Assembly (NCBI GenBank): GCA_007133715.1
Contig: SLMF01000626.1
Span: forward strand, 1-6,607
Length of the DNA stretch: 6,607 nucleotides
DNA from: Planctomycetaceae bacterium
GTDB lineage: Bacteria; Planctomycetota; Planctomycetia; Pirellulales; Pirellulaceae
Reading direction: 5' to 3'
Part shown: piece after piece, positions 1 through 5,834 of the stretch
How positions within the stretch are numbered: the first letter of the stretch is position 1
Layout of the letters: each line of letters starts with the position of its first letter
Position numbers and translations under genes: made by a program
Notes under the pieces: model-generated
Database searches by the model: none
What the model saw: the letters and a program-made list of their open reading frames with translations, nothing else
Told to the model about the DNA's origin: nothing

Positions 1-2
1 CT

Positions 3-233
3 GCCCCGCTTTCCTGGTATCCCCGTCTGTGCCAAGGGACGGCCGAGGAACGGGAGGACTGGCGACTGATCGGAGGTGGGCGAGGTATTCATTGGCAGCA
101 ATTGGACGAGGACATCAGCGTGGAGAATTTGGTCTTCGGCCGTCCGTCAACTGAAAGCCAGACTTCCCTAAAGCGATGGCTTGAAATTCGCAACAAAGGA
201 CAGAACAAAATGTTCGACCGGAGCCGCGATTAG
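3..233 (+). CDS. DUF2442 family protein, 3' part only
   Basis: An open frame runs in from the left edge and ends at TAG 231-233, giving 76 visible residues. They match what I know of the DUF2442 family: W5-Y6-P7-R8-L9, then a short acidic/arginine helix, W20, the glycine-rich stretch I23-G24-G25-G26 leading to G28-I29-H30-W31, and the L34-D35-E36-D37 loop followed by I38-S39-V40. A tail with S52-Q53 and R58-W59-L60 completes the match. By family length, roughly the first 30-40 residues lie upstream of the window. DUF2442 proteins are small, of uncertain biochemical role, and often sit beside a DUF4160 gene in a pair resembling toxin-antitoxin modules; any partner here would be upstream and is not visible. 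The last ten or so residues (after R63) are basic/polar and not family-conserved. Assignment is from recognised motifs, not a profile search. Confidence 0.85.
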   Translation, partial: APLSWYPRLCQGTAEEREDWRLIGGGRGIHWQQLDEDISVENLVFGRPSTESQTSLKRWLEIRNKGQNKMFDRSRD

Positions 234-275
234 GTCATGCATCATATTGATACGGGCACGAACCTCCCCGCCCCC

Positions 276-321
276 GTCGCGTAGCGACCGCATGACCGTC
301 GCCGTGGGTTTCAACCCACGG
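276..321. repeat. paired palindromic hairpins, REP-like
   Basis: Two perfect inverted repeats lie 13 bases apart. The first is GTCGC-GTA-GCGAC (276-288): a 5-bp stem with a 3-base loop. The second has arms CCGTGGGTT (302-310) and AACCCACGG (313-321) around a 2-base centre, a 9-bp perfect stem that folds as an 8-bp stem with a 4-base loop. Two different palindromes in a fixed short unit within a gene-free spacer resemble REP/BIME-type dispersed repeats, which RAYT transposases are thought to mobilise. Only one copy is in this window, so the dispersed nature is inferred. Neither stem is followed by a T-run, so a terminator role is unlikely. Confidence 0.6.
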
Positions 322-392
322 AATCCTCTCGCCGGGAACGGGCCGCCGGGTTGTTGTCGTGGGACCAAACGGTAAATTGATGGGTGAGGACG

Positions 393-423
393 CATCGGGC
401 GAGTCCCGATGGTCTTCCGTTTT
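393..423 (+). terminator. possible weak terminator hairpin
   Basis: CATCGGG (393-399) and CCCGATG (405-411) form a perfect 7-bp stem with a 5-base loop. It is followed by a moderately T-rich stretch ending in TTTT at 420-423. The T-run starts 8 bases past the stem, further than in a classical intrinsic terminator. It lies 160 bases after the DUF2442 stop and 113 bases before the oxidoreductase start, so it could end the upstream transcript or sit in the leader of the downstream one. The hairpin is certain as sequence; its role is not. Confidence 0.3.
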
Positions 424-505
424 GTTCTGACCCTGCCGTCCGAACCCTTGGCCGTGGCCCCCCAGGTGGCTAGGTCGGCGGAGCGTCGTCGGCTTGGCCT
501 ATACC

Positions 506-513
506 GGAGAGGA
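506..513 (+). promoter_or_regulatory. Shine-Dalgarno site deciding the ATG 524 start
   Basis: GGAGAGGA at 506-513 is a strong purine-rich ribosome binding site, 10 bases ahead of ATG 524. The longest open frame begins at TTG 494, which would place this site inside the gene and put ten extra residues in front of the signal peptide. The site and the signal peptide both favour ATG 524. Confidence 0.8.
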
Positions 514-523
514 ACCCGTAGCG

Positions 524-3500
524 ATGAAGTCGAACCCTCGCCTACCAGCGTTTGCTGCCCTGGCAGCCCTTATTTTTGTCGTGATTTCTGCCGTGTCGGC
601 CGAGGACTACGCTCATGTCCGCGAATCGGCGCGGGAGTTGCCCGTGGCCTACGACGTCGATGTGGTGGTGTTGGGCGGGAGCACGGGGGCCGTGTCGGCG
701 GCGGTGTCGGCGGCGGAGGCGGGTGCGAGCGTGTTTCTGGCCGCACCGCACCCCTATCTGGGGGAAGACATGACGGGCACGCTACGGCTGTGGCTGGAGG
801 AGGGCGAACAACCGCAGGCAGCGTTAGCCCAGGCGATCTTCGACGACCGCCAGCGGCCGGAACTGGGACGCCAGCCGCTGGAATTGAGCTATACGACCAG
901 CCGCCCGACCGGTGCGCCGCATCACGACACCGATCCGCCCGGCCGACTGACCAACGGCATGTGGGGCCAGGCTTCGAGCCAAAGCGTCCAGTACGACGGC
1001 GATGTGGACATCGACGCCGATTTGGGCCAGGCTCGGGAGATCGACGATGTGCGGGTAGTCGTGTACCGGCGCGACGAGGCAACCACGGGAGGCAGTGGCT
1101 TCAATGTGGCGAGTCTCACCGTGTCGATCAGCGATGACCGGCAGAGTTGGCAGCAGGTAGCCCAGTTAGAGGGCGAGCCGGGTGTGGAGTTGGACCATTA
1201 CGTATTGAGCGTTCCGGTCGAGCAGACGGCGCGGTATGTGCGGTTTTCGCTGGAGAAGATGCCGGAATACGACCGCATTTTGTTGGGGGAGATCCAGGTG
1301 TTTGGCGTTGGCGAGGAGCAGGCGGACGGACCGCAGTCGCCGCCTCGCCCGCTGCATGTGAAGAAGACGCTGGAAAACGCGTTACTGGAGGCGGGAGTTG
1401 ATTTTTTGTTCAGCTGTCACCCGACCGACGTGTTGCGGGACGCGGGGGGCGAACTGGCGGGGATCGTGATGGTCAACCGTGCGGGCCGTCAGGCCGTGCG
1501 GGCTGGCACGATCATCGACGCGACCGAGCGGGGCACGGTGGCGCGTCTGGCGGGGGCCCGTTTTCGGCCCTATCCGGCGGGCACGCACCGTTTCCGCCGC
1601 GTGGTGGTAGGCGGCGAACCGGTCGAGGTGGCTGACGGTTCGGTCCGGCGGGTCGAGCCCGGGTTTGTGGCCTACCCTTGCGTTTGCGGTTTTCCCGGCT
1701 GGTGCGAGATTTGCATCGGGGAATCGCCTTTGCGAGGTTACGCCGTCCGCTGGGGCAACTCGCGGGGCCCGCTGCTGCAGGGCGCTGCCCGCCGCTTCTC
1801 CGTCATCGAGTACACCCTGGATCTGCCGATGGCGGACGGGAGTCATGCCGCGTTCAACGCGGCCGACCAGCTGGCGCGAACGCTCACCTATCACCCGGAC
1901 CAACGGGTGACGGCCGATCGGTTATTCCAGGTACCTCCGGACGCGGTGTACGCTCGGCAGTCGGTGGACGCCGAGGACCTGCCGGTCGACACGTTGCCGT
2001 TGGACGTCTTCCGTCCCCGGGGCGTCGAGCGGCTGTATGTGTTGGGCGGCACGGCCGATGTCAGTCGGTTGCGGGCCGAGCAGCTGTTGCGGCCGTTGGA
2101 GTTGATCGACCTGGGCGCTCGGATCGGAGCCGTGGCTGCGGAGGAAGCGGCCGCGGTGGGGGCCCTGACGGGTGTGCATTTGCCGGGCCAGGCGGCGGGG
2201 GATACGACGCGGGCCGCCGACGTGCGCGAGGTGTTGCAGGGCGTGCGGCCGCACCAGTCGCTGCCCACCGTGACCCAGGAAGCCCGCGATCTGCCCGTGC
2301 TCGGGCATTATGACGTGGTGGTGATCGGGGGCGGGACCGGCGGCGCGCCCGCAGGCATCGGTGCGGCGCGCGAAGGAGCGCGGGTGCTGGTGGTCGAGTA
2401 CCTGCACATGCTGGGCGGCGTGGGCACCGCCGGGTACATCAGCCGTTATCACCACGGGAATCGCAGCGGATTCACCGCCACCGTGCCGGGCGGAGCCAGC
2501 TGGCGGCCCGAACAGCGAGCCCAGTGGTGGCGGCAAACCTTGCTCGATGAAGGCGCCGAGGTCTGGTTCGGCAGCATGGGTTGCGGTGCGGTGGTACAGG
2601 GCGATCGCGTCGTCGGCGCCGTCGTGGCCACGCCCCAAGGACGCGGCGTCGTCCTGGCGGACGTCGTGATCGACTCGACCGGTAACGCCGACATCGCCGC
2701 CGCGGCTGGAGCCGAAACGGACTATACGGACGCCGGCGAGTTCGGCATGCAGGGGACCGGCCTGCCCCCACGCCGCCTGGGCGCCGCCTATACCAACTCC
2801 GACTTCACCCTCGTCGACGAAACCGATCTGCTCGACGTCTGGCACGTGTTCGTCTACTCCAAGCAGAAATACCCGGAAGCCTTCGATCAGGGCCAACTGA
2901 TCGATACGCGAGAGCGGCGGCGGATCCTCGGTGACTTCTACATGACCATCCTGGACCAGGCGATCAACCGTACCTACCCCGACACGATCAGCCAAGCCCT
3001 GACCGACTACGACTCGCACGGCTATTCGATCGATCCATTTTTGCTGTTGGAGACGCAGCCGATGGGCCGCGTCCGTTTCCGCGTGAATATCCCCTATCGG
3101 TGCCTCCTGCCGAGAGGTCTGGAAGGAGTGCTGGTGACCGGTCTGGGGATCAGCGTTCACCGCGACGCGGTGCCTCTGGTACGGATGCAGCCCTGTATTC
3201 AGAACCAGGGCTACGCTGCGGGAGTGGCCGCCGCGACAGCTGCGCGCGACGGAGCCCTGCTCCGCGAAATCGATATCCGGGCCGTGCAGCAGCGACTGGT
3301 CGAACTGGATTACCTGCCCGAGGACGTGCTGGACCAGGAAGACTCGCTGCCCGTGCCGGCCGAGGAGGTTGCGGCGGCGGTCCGCGAGGCGACGGAAAGC
3401 TACCGCGCCGCGGCGCTCGTCAATTACCATCGCGAACAGGCGCTGCCGCTGCTGCGGGAGGAGTTCCAATCCAGCGAGGGCGACCGGCGCTACGCCTATG

Positions 3501-4081
3501 CCCTGATGCTGGCCCTGCTGTTCCGCGATGCCACGGGCGCCGAGCCGTTGCTGGAAAAAGTTCGAGCGGCCGGGCAATGGGACGAGGGTTGGAACTATCG
3601 GGGCATGGGTCAGTCGGGCGATGCGCTAAGCCCGTTGGACAAGGCCATCATTGCGTTGGGCAAGAGCGGCAACCGGGAGGCCGTACCGGTGATTCTTGAC
3701 AAGGTGGCTCTGCTGGATGCCGACATCTACTTTTCGCACCACCGCGCGGTCGCATTGGCGTTGGAGCAACTGGGCGATCCTGCTGCGGCCCCCGCGTTGG
3801 CGGAGTTGCTGGGCAAGCCTGGCATGTCGGGGTATGTTCACGACACACTGGAGGCGGCCCGGGCCCACGACGCCGAGTATGCCCGCTATTTGAACGCCGT
3901 CCACACCCGCCGCGAATCGCTTCGCGAACTGCTGCTGGCCCGAGCCCTCTTCCGTCTGGGCGATTACCAGGGGTTGGGCGAGGCCCGCTTGCGAGCGTAC
4001 GCGACGGATCTCCGCGGCCACCTAGCCCGGCATGCCCAAGCCGTTCTGGAAGAACAGGAGGATCGGCAAAGAGATAACTGA
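524..4081 (+). CDS. exported tandem FAD-dependent oxidoreductase with F5/8C-like insert and HEAT-like tail
   Basis: The protein has 1185 residues from ATG 524. Residues 1-26 form a Sec-type signal peptide: K2/R6, a hydrophobic core at 9-24, and a likely cut after V24-S25-A26; there is no twin arginine or lipobox. Module 1 starts with a Rossmann strand and GGSTGA (51-56). A discoidin/F5-8C-like beta domain at about 143-261 interrupts it, and it resumes with DATERG (332-337) and LYVLGGTADVSR (505-516). Module 2 (about 595-910) has GGGTGG (602-607), E625 at the end of strand 2, DSTGNAD (717-723) and a C-terminal VLVTGLGISVHRD segment. Residues about 940-1175 are alpha-helical and HEAT-like. This matches the FAD_oxidored (PF12831-type) family, some of whose members are annotated as xanthan lyase-like; substrate unknown. 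It probably acts outside the cytoplasm, with the F5/8C domain perhaps binding glycan. A cysteine cluster (C386, C388, C394, C397) is unusual. No operon partner is seen. Confidence 0.88.
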   Translation: MKSNPRLPAFAALAALIFVVISAVSAEDYAHVRESARELPVAYDVDVVVLGGSTGAVSAAVSAAEAGASVFLAAPHPYLGEDMTGTLRLWLEEGEQPQAALAQAIFDDRQRPELGRQPLELSYTTSRPTGAPHHDTDPPGRLTNGMWGQASSQSVQYDGDVDIDADLGQAREIDDVRVVVYRRDEATTGGSGFNVASLTVSISDDRQSWQQVAQLEGEPGVELDHYVLSVPVEQTARYVRFSLEKMPEYDRILLGEIQVFGVGEEQADGPQSPPRPLHVKKTLENALLEAGVDFLFSCHPTDVLRDAGGELAGIVMVNRAGRQAVRAGTIIDATERGTVARLAGARFRPYPAGTHRFRRVVVGGEPVEVADGSVRRVEPGFVAYPCVCGFPGWCEICIGESPLRGYAVRWGNSRGPLLQGAARRFSVIEYTLDLPMADGSHAAFNAADQLARTLTYHPDQRVTADRLFQVPPDAVYARQSVDAEDLPVDTLPLDVFRPRGVERLYVLGGTADVSRLRAEQLLRPLELIDLGARIGAVAAEEAAAVGALTGVHLPGQAAGDTTRAADVREVLQGVRPHQSLPTVTQEARDLPVLGHYDVVVIGGGTGGAPAGIGAAREGARVLVVEYLHMLGGVGTAGYISRYHHGNRSGFTATVPGGASWRPEQRAQWWRQTLLDEGAEVWFGSMGCGAVVQGDRVVGAVVATPQGRGVVLADVVIDSTGNADIAAAAGAETDYTDAGEFGMQGTGLPPRRLGAAYTNSDFTLVDETDLLDVWHVFVYSKQKYPEAFDQGQLIDTRERRRILGDFYMTILDQAINRTYPDTISQALTDYDSHGYSIDPFLLLETQPMGRVRFRVNIPYRCLLPRGLEGVLVTGLGISVHRDAVPLVRMQPCIQNQGYAAGVAAATAARDGALLREIDIRAVQQRLVELDYLPEDVLDQEDSLPVPAEEVAAAVREATESYRAAALVNYHREQALPLLREEFQSSEGDRRYAYALMLALLFRDATGAEPLLEKVRAAGQWDEGWNYRGMGQSGDALSPLDKAIIALGKSGNREAVPVILDKVALLDADIYFSHHRAVALALEQLGDPAAAPALAELLGKPGMSGYVHDTLEAARAHDAEYARYLNAVHTRRESLRELLLARALFRLGDYQGLGEARLRAYATDLRGHLARHAQAVLEEQEDRQRDN

Positions 4082-4093
4082 GCCGACCTGATC

Positions 4094-4151
4094 GGGTCAG
4101 AGTCCCCACTTAGAAGCCCTAACAAAACTGCTCGGCGCGGGTCTCTGACCC
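4094..4151. repeat. long-range inverted repeat around the MITE left end
   Basis: GGGTCAGAG (4094-4102) is the exact reverse complement of CTCTGACCC (4143-4151). Allowing one T:T mismatch, pairing extends with CCC 4104-4106 against GGG 4139-4141, giving 12 pairs over 13 positions. The left arm starts 13 bases after the oxidoreductase stop and lies outside the MITE-like element, while the right arm lies inside it. It could help protect the 3' end of the oxidoreductase mRNA, or be part of an older repeat into which the element was inserted. Confidence 0.6.
4106..4114. repeat. left copy of 9-bp flanking direct repeat (candidate target-site duplication)
   Basis: CCACTTAGA here is repeated exactly at 4198-4206, on either side of the inverted-repeat element at 4115-4197. 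Placement immediately outside both terminal inverted repeats is what a target-site duplication looks like. The length is 8 or 9 bp, depending on how the shared C at 4198 is assigned. Confidence 0.7.
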
Positions 4152-4197
4152 CGCCGAAACCGCCGACCGTAGGTCTCCCAGCCCAATTTTGTTAGGG
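4115..4197. mobile_element. MITE-like non-autonomous element, about 83 bp
   Basis: Terminal inverted repeats GCCCTAACAAAA (4116-4127) and TTTTGTTAGGGC (4187-4198) match over all 12 bases, and over 14 of 15 when extended to 4130 and 4184. The element is flanked by the 9-bp direct repeat CCACTTAGA. Inside is a strong hairpin: TCGGCG (4132-4137), bulged C 4138, GGGTC (4139-4143), loop TCT, GACCC (4147-4151), CGCCGA (4152-4157), which makes 11 pairs with one bulge. A smaller GACC-GTA-GGTC hairpin is at 4165-4175. There is no coding capacity, so movement would need a transposase supplied elsewhere. I do not recognise the terminal sequence as belonging to a named IS family; an 8-9 bp duplication would fit several DDE families. 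It sits 34 bases past the oxidoreductase stop. Confidence 0.7.
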
Positions 4198-4206
4198 CCA
4201 CTTAGA
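4198..4206. repeat. right copy of 9-bp flanking direct repeat
   Basis: CCACTTAGA, identical to 4106-4114, lies directly outside the right terminal inverted repeat. Its first base is shared with the 12-bp inverted repeat, so the duplication may be 8 bp with a slightly longer element. Confidence 0.7.
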
Positions 4207-4771
4207 GTCTTACGGTATGACATCTCTGCGCCGTGCGCGCATCTTTCACGGGTTTCACGGCGTTCTGTTCCCTTGGGGTGTTTTTTTTGCTTGAACTGCG
4301 GCACACGATGGAAAAGGGGGACCATGATTTCGAGCAAACGGGAGCCGTTCGGTATCGTCGCCAAAAGACGTCATGGCCTCGGGAAAACGGAGGGACGCTC
4401 CTGTTGGCCGCCGAGACGGCGGGGGTAACGCTTTCCTACACAGAAAATCCTGAATCAGCAAATCAGGGCACCGGTGCCTACATGGGCTTTGCGCTACAGC
4501 GGCTGGACTCCCTGGATGCTACCCGGGCCGCACCACCGCGCGACGGAGCTTCGCCAATGACATCTCTTTGGTTGCGGCCGAGCGAAGCGAGGCAGTGTTA
4601 GGAAGATGCATGCGGAAAGACTTACCCCTCTAAACGCGGCCACTCGTCCATGGGAGTGTACGCGTTCCCAGCGCCGCCGAGTTGCACGGGATGGCGACTT
4701 CGTCACGCGCGTGCTGCCGAGAGGCCGCCGGTCGAGTGAAGCGGCGAGATGCGATCGTGGCATCAAGCGTC

Positions 4772-4801
4772 TTTACACCGGATATGTATCGGAGGTATAT
4801 T
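4772..4801 (+). promoter_or_regulatory. candidate sigma70-like promoter upstream of the regulator
   Basis: TTTACA (4772-4777, five of six with TTGACA) and TATATT (4796-4801, five of six with TATAAT) are separated by 18 bases. A transcript starting near 4808 would have a leader of about 235 bases before ATG 5043, carrying the T8G9 tract and the 4910-4937 hairpin. This is the best -35/-10 pair I saw in the spacer. Such matches occur by chance, and promoter rules in this phylum are not well defined. Confidence 0.35.
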
Positions 4802-4878
4802 AGCGTCATCTTGTCCGTTGGGGCTACGCGTTTTCTGGCCTTTCGCAGCCCCCGGTGCTTGCCAGGGAAGCGTCGTAC

Positions 4879-4895
4879 TTTTTTTTGGGGGGGGG
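4879..4895. repeat. T8G9 homopolymer junction
   Basis: Eight T (4879-4886) run directly into nine G (4887-4895). Both tracts are prone to replication slippage and to sequencing error. The site is 147 bases upstream of the regulator start, outside any gene I call, and within its likely leader if the 4772-4801 promoter is real. Confidence 0.9.
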
Positions 4896-4909
4896 CGGAT
4901 TGTTTGAGG

Positions 4910-4937
4910 GAGGCATCCCGTCATTGCGGGATGCTTC
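4910..4937. promoter_or_regulatory. strong stem-loop in the regulator leader
   Basis: GCATCCCG (4913-4920) and CGGGATGC (4927-4934) form a perfect 8-bp stem with a 6-base loop TCATTG. Pairing continues outward with one G-T, one A-T and one G-C pair to 4910 and 4937, making 11 pairs. There is no T-run after it on the plus strand, so it is unlikely to be a simple terminator of rightward transcription. On the minus strand the next bases are CCCTCAAACA followed by the C9A8 tract, also not a terminator. A leader structure or a protein-binding palindrome is possible. Confidence 0.5.
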
Positions 4938-5042
4938 ACTTCGTTGAGGGCTGTCGATGATACCTCAGCAGGGGATATTCGATATATGCGGCGATGCTTT
5001 GGCAAGTAGAGGCCCATAACCGAGTGGGGGGCTGGTAGGCCG

Positions 5043-5732
5043 ATGGGAACATTGAGAATTCTGATCATGGGGACCCCGAGCGTGTTGCTTGGGGAGCTAG
5101 AGGGACAACTACGGCAGGCGGGACATTGTGTGGAGACCATCTCGGATGCCCGCGACGGAGTGCGGCGGGCGGGTGATTTTCTGCCGGATGTGATTATTTT
5201 GGATCAGCGGTTACCGGAGGCGGAGAATTTGGAAGTCTGTCGCCGGATACGGAGCGAGGTGTCGCCCAGCCAGGAACCGGCGTATCTGCTGTTGCCGCGG
5301 CTGTTTCTTGCCGAGAATCGGGACCGCGGCGAAACGCTGCTGTCCGAACGCCTGCAGGCGTTGCTGGAGATTGCCCCGGGCGGTTCAAGAACGGGCCGGG
5401 ACGTGCGGCTATCGATTGGGGGTCTCGAAATGGATCTGCGGCGGCATGAAGCCACTTTGGACGGGCGCTCGCTCCGGCTGACGCCCATCGAATTCCGTTT
5501 GCTGTGGACGATTGCCGGTAATCCCTGCAATGTGCATGACCGCCAGGAACTGGGGCAGCGTTGTCGCGACCATCAGAACGTTCGTCGCGAGCGGACGATT
5601 GATGTGCACATCAAGTCACTCCGGACGAAACTGGGCGAGCGAGCCGATTTGATCCAGACCGTGCATGGCCTCGGCTACCGCTGGAAGGGATCGCAGCCGA
5701 GTCTTCAAGAAGGGGCGACTGGGGAAAACTGA
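5043..5732 (+). CDS. OmpR/PhoB-type DNA-binding regulator with degenerate receiver domain
   Basis: The protein has 229 residues, normal length for the family. The C-terminal winged-helix domain (about 122-216) is well preserved: LTPIEFRLL (146-154), the recognition-helix segment RTIDVHIKSLRTKLG (184-198) and the final hairpin VHGLGYRW (207-214). The N-terminal half follows a receiver fold: RILIMG, a helix with GQLRQAGH, then PDVIILDQRLP with D54 at the phosphoacceptor place, then LEVCRRIR. However, the acidic pair after strand 1 is replaced by G10-T11, and the segment that normally carries GADDYLxKP, with the invariant lysine, is missing between about 90 and 97. Phosphorylation by a histidine kinase is therefore doubtful, and no kinase is adjacent. 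ATG 5043 keeps the whole first strand; a G-run at 5026-5031 is the likely ribosome binding site, though not a good one. Its target genes are unknown. Confidence 0.88.
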   Translation: MGTLRILIMGTPSVLLGELEGQLRQAGHCVETISDARDGVRRAGDFLPDVIILDQRLPEAENLEVCRRIRSEVSPSQEPAYLLLPRLFLAENRDRGETLLSERLQALLEIAPGGSRTGRDVRLSIGGLEMDLRRHEATLDGRSLRLTPIEFRLLWTIAGNPCNVHDRQELGQRCRDHQNVRRERTIDVHIKSLRTKLGERADLIQTVHGLGYRWKGSQPSLQEGATGEN

Positions 5733-5834
5733 GGGGAGCCACATGTTTTCGAGTCGCTTCTTCTGCCACGCAGTTCTACTTCCTGCGTTCACTTGACGCG
5801 GTTTCGGAGACCCGACTTGGACGTGGCGGTTTTG
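5733..5834. other. convergent intergenic gap with weak hairpin
   Basis: These 102 bases separate the ends of the rightward regulator and the leftward ParA gene, where a two-way terminator would be expected. The only clear inverted repeat is ACGCAG (5768-5773) with CTGCGT (5783-5788), a 6-bp stem with a 9-base loop and no adjoining T-run on either side. It is a weak candidate at best. Confidence 0.4.

Larger units (their letters stand above)
234..523. other. intergenic spacer with short palindromes
   Basis: This spacer of 290 bases separates the DUF2442 gene from the FAD-oxidoreductase gene. Reading frames crossing it are short, arginine/proline-rich and unlike any family I recognise, so I call no gene here. 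It contains two close-set hairpins (276-288, 302-321), a third hairpin (393-411), and the ribosome binding site at 506-513. No convincing -35/-10 pair for the downstream gene stands out; TTGGCC at 448-453 is the nearest -35-like string but has no good -10 partner. Confidence 0.7.
4207..5042. other. 836-bp intergenic region without a recognisable gene
   Basis: No frame here looks like a real gene. The longest candidates (up to 122 residues, both strands) begin at alternative start codons without good ribosome binding sites, are rich in arginine/proline/serine, and show no family I know. A 34-residue basic frame from ATG 4324, preceded by AAGGGGG at 4314-4320, is the best small candidate but too weak to call. 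Other contents are a tandem 9-base repeat TTTCACGGG/TTTCACGGC at 4244-4261, an eight-T run at 4281-4288, a mirror-symmetric GAGCGA-AGCGAG at 4580-4591, a candidate promoter at 4772-4801, T8G9 at 4879-4895 and a hairpin at 4910-4937. I see no tRNA or known riboswitch. The region is long enough to hold an sRNA or decayed gene that I cannot identify by eye. Confidence 0.6.

Noticed and set aside
494..523. Upstream TTG start for the oxidoreductase
   Set aside because: It would bury the Shine-Dalgarno site at 506-513 and add ten residues before an otherwise standard signal peptide.
409..1137. 242-codon plus-strand frame overlapping the start of the oxidoreductase gene
   Set aside because: It is dominated by R and G from frame-shifted reading, and it crosses the ribosome binding site and signal peptide of the real gene. 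It resembles no family.
1922..3577. 551-codon open frame on the minus strand inside the oxidoreductase gene
   Set aside because: It is antisense to a strongly supported gene in GC-rich DNA, where long antisense frames are common. Its composition is rich in H, Q and R, it shows no known motif, and the sense frame carries clear FAD motifs.
4281..4288. Eight-T run as a possible terminator tail
   Set aside because: No stable stem lies directly before it; the nearest is CCC-TT-GGG with an impossible two-base loop.
4324..4428. 34-residue basic small frame after AAGGGGG
   Set aside because: The ribosome binding site is very close to the ATG and the peptide has no recognisable feature. A short frame like this is expected by chance.
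4217..4567. 11-base direct repeat ATGACATCTCT at 4217-4227 and 4557-4567
   Set aside because: Several exact 11-base matches are expected by chance in a window of this size, and the flanks of the two copies do not match.
4748..4764. GATGC/GCATC 5-bp stem with 7-base loop
   Set aside because: It is too short and common to mean anything without conservation.
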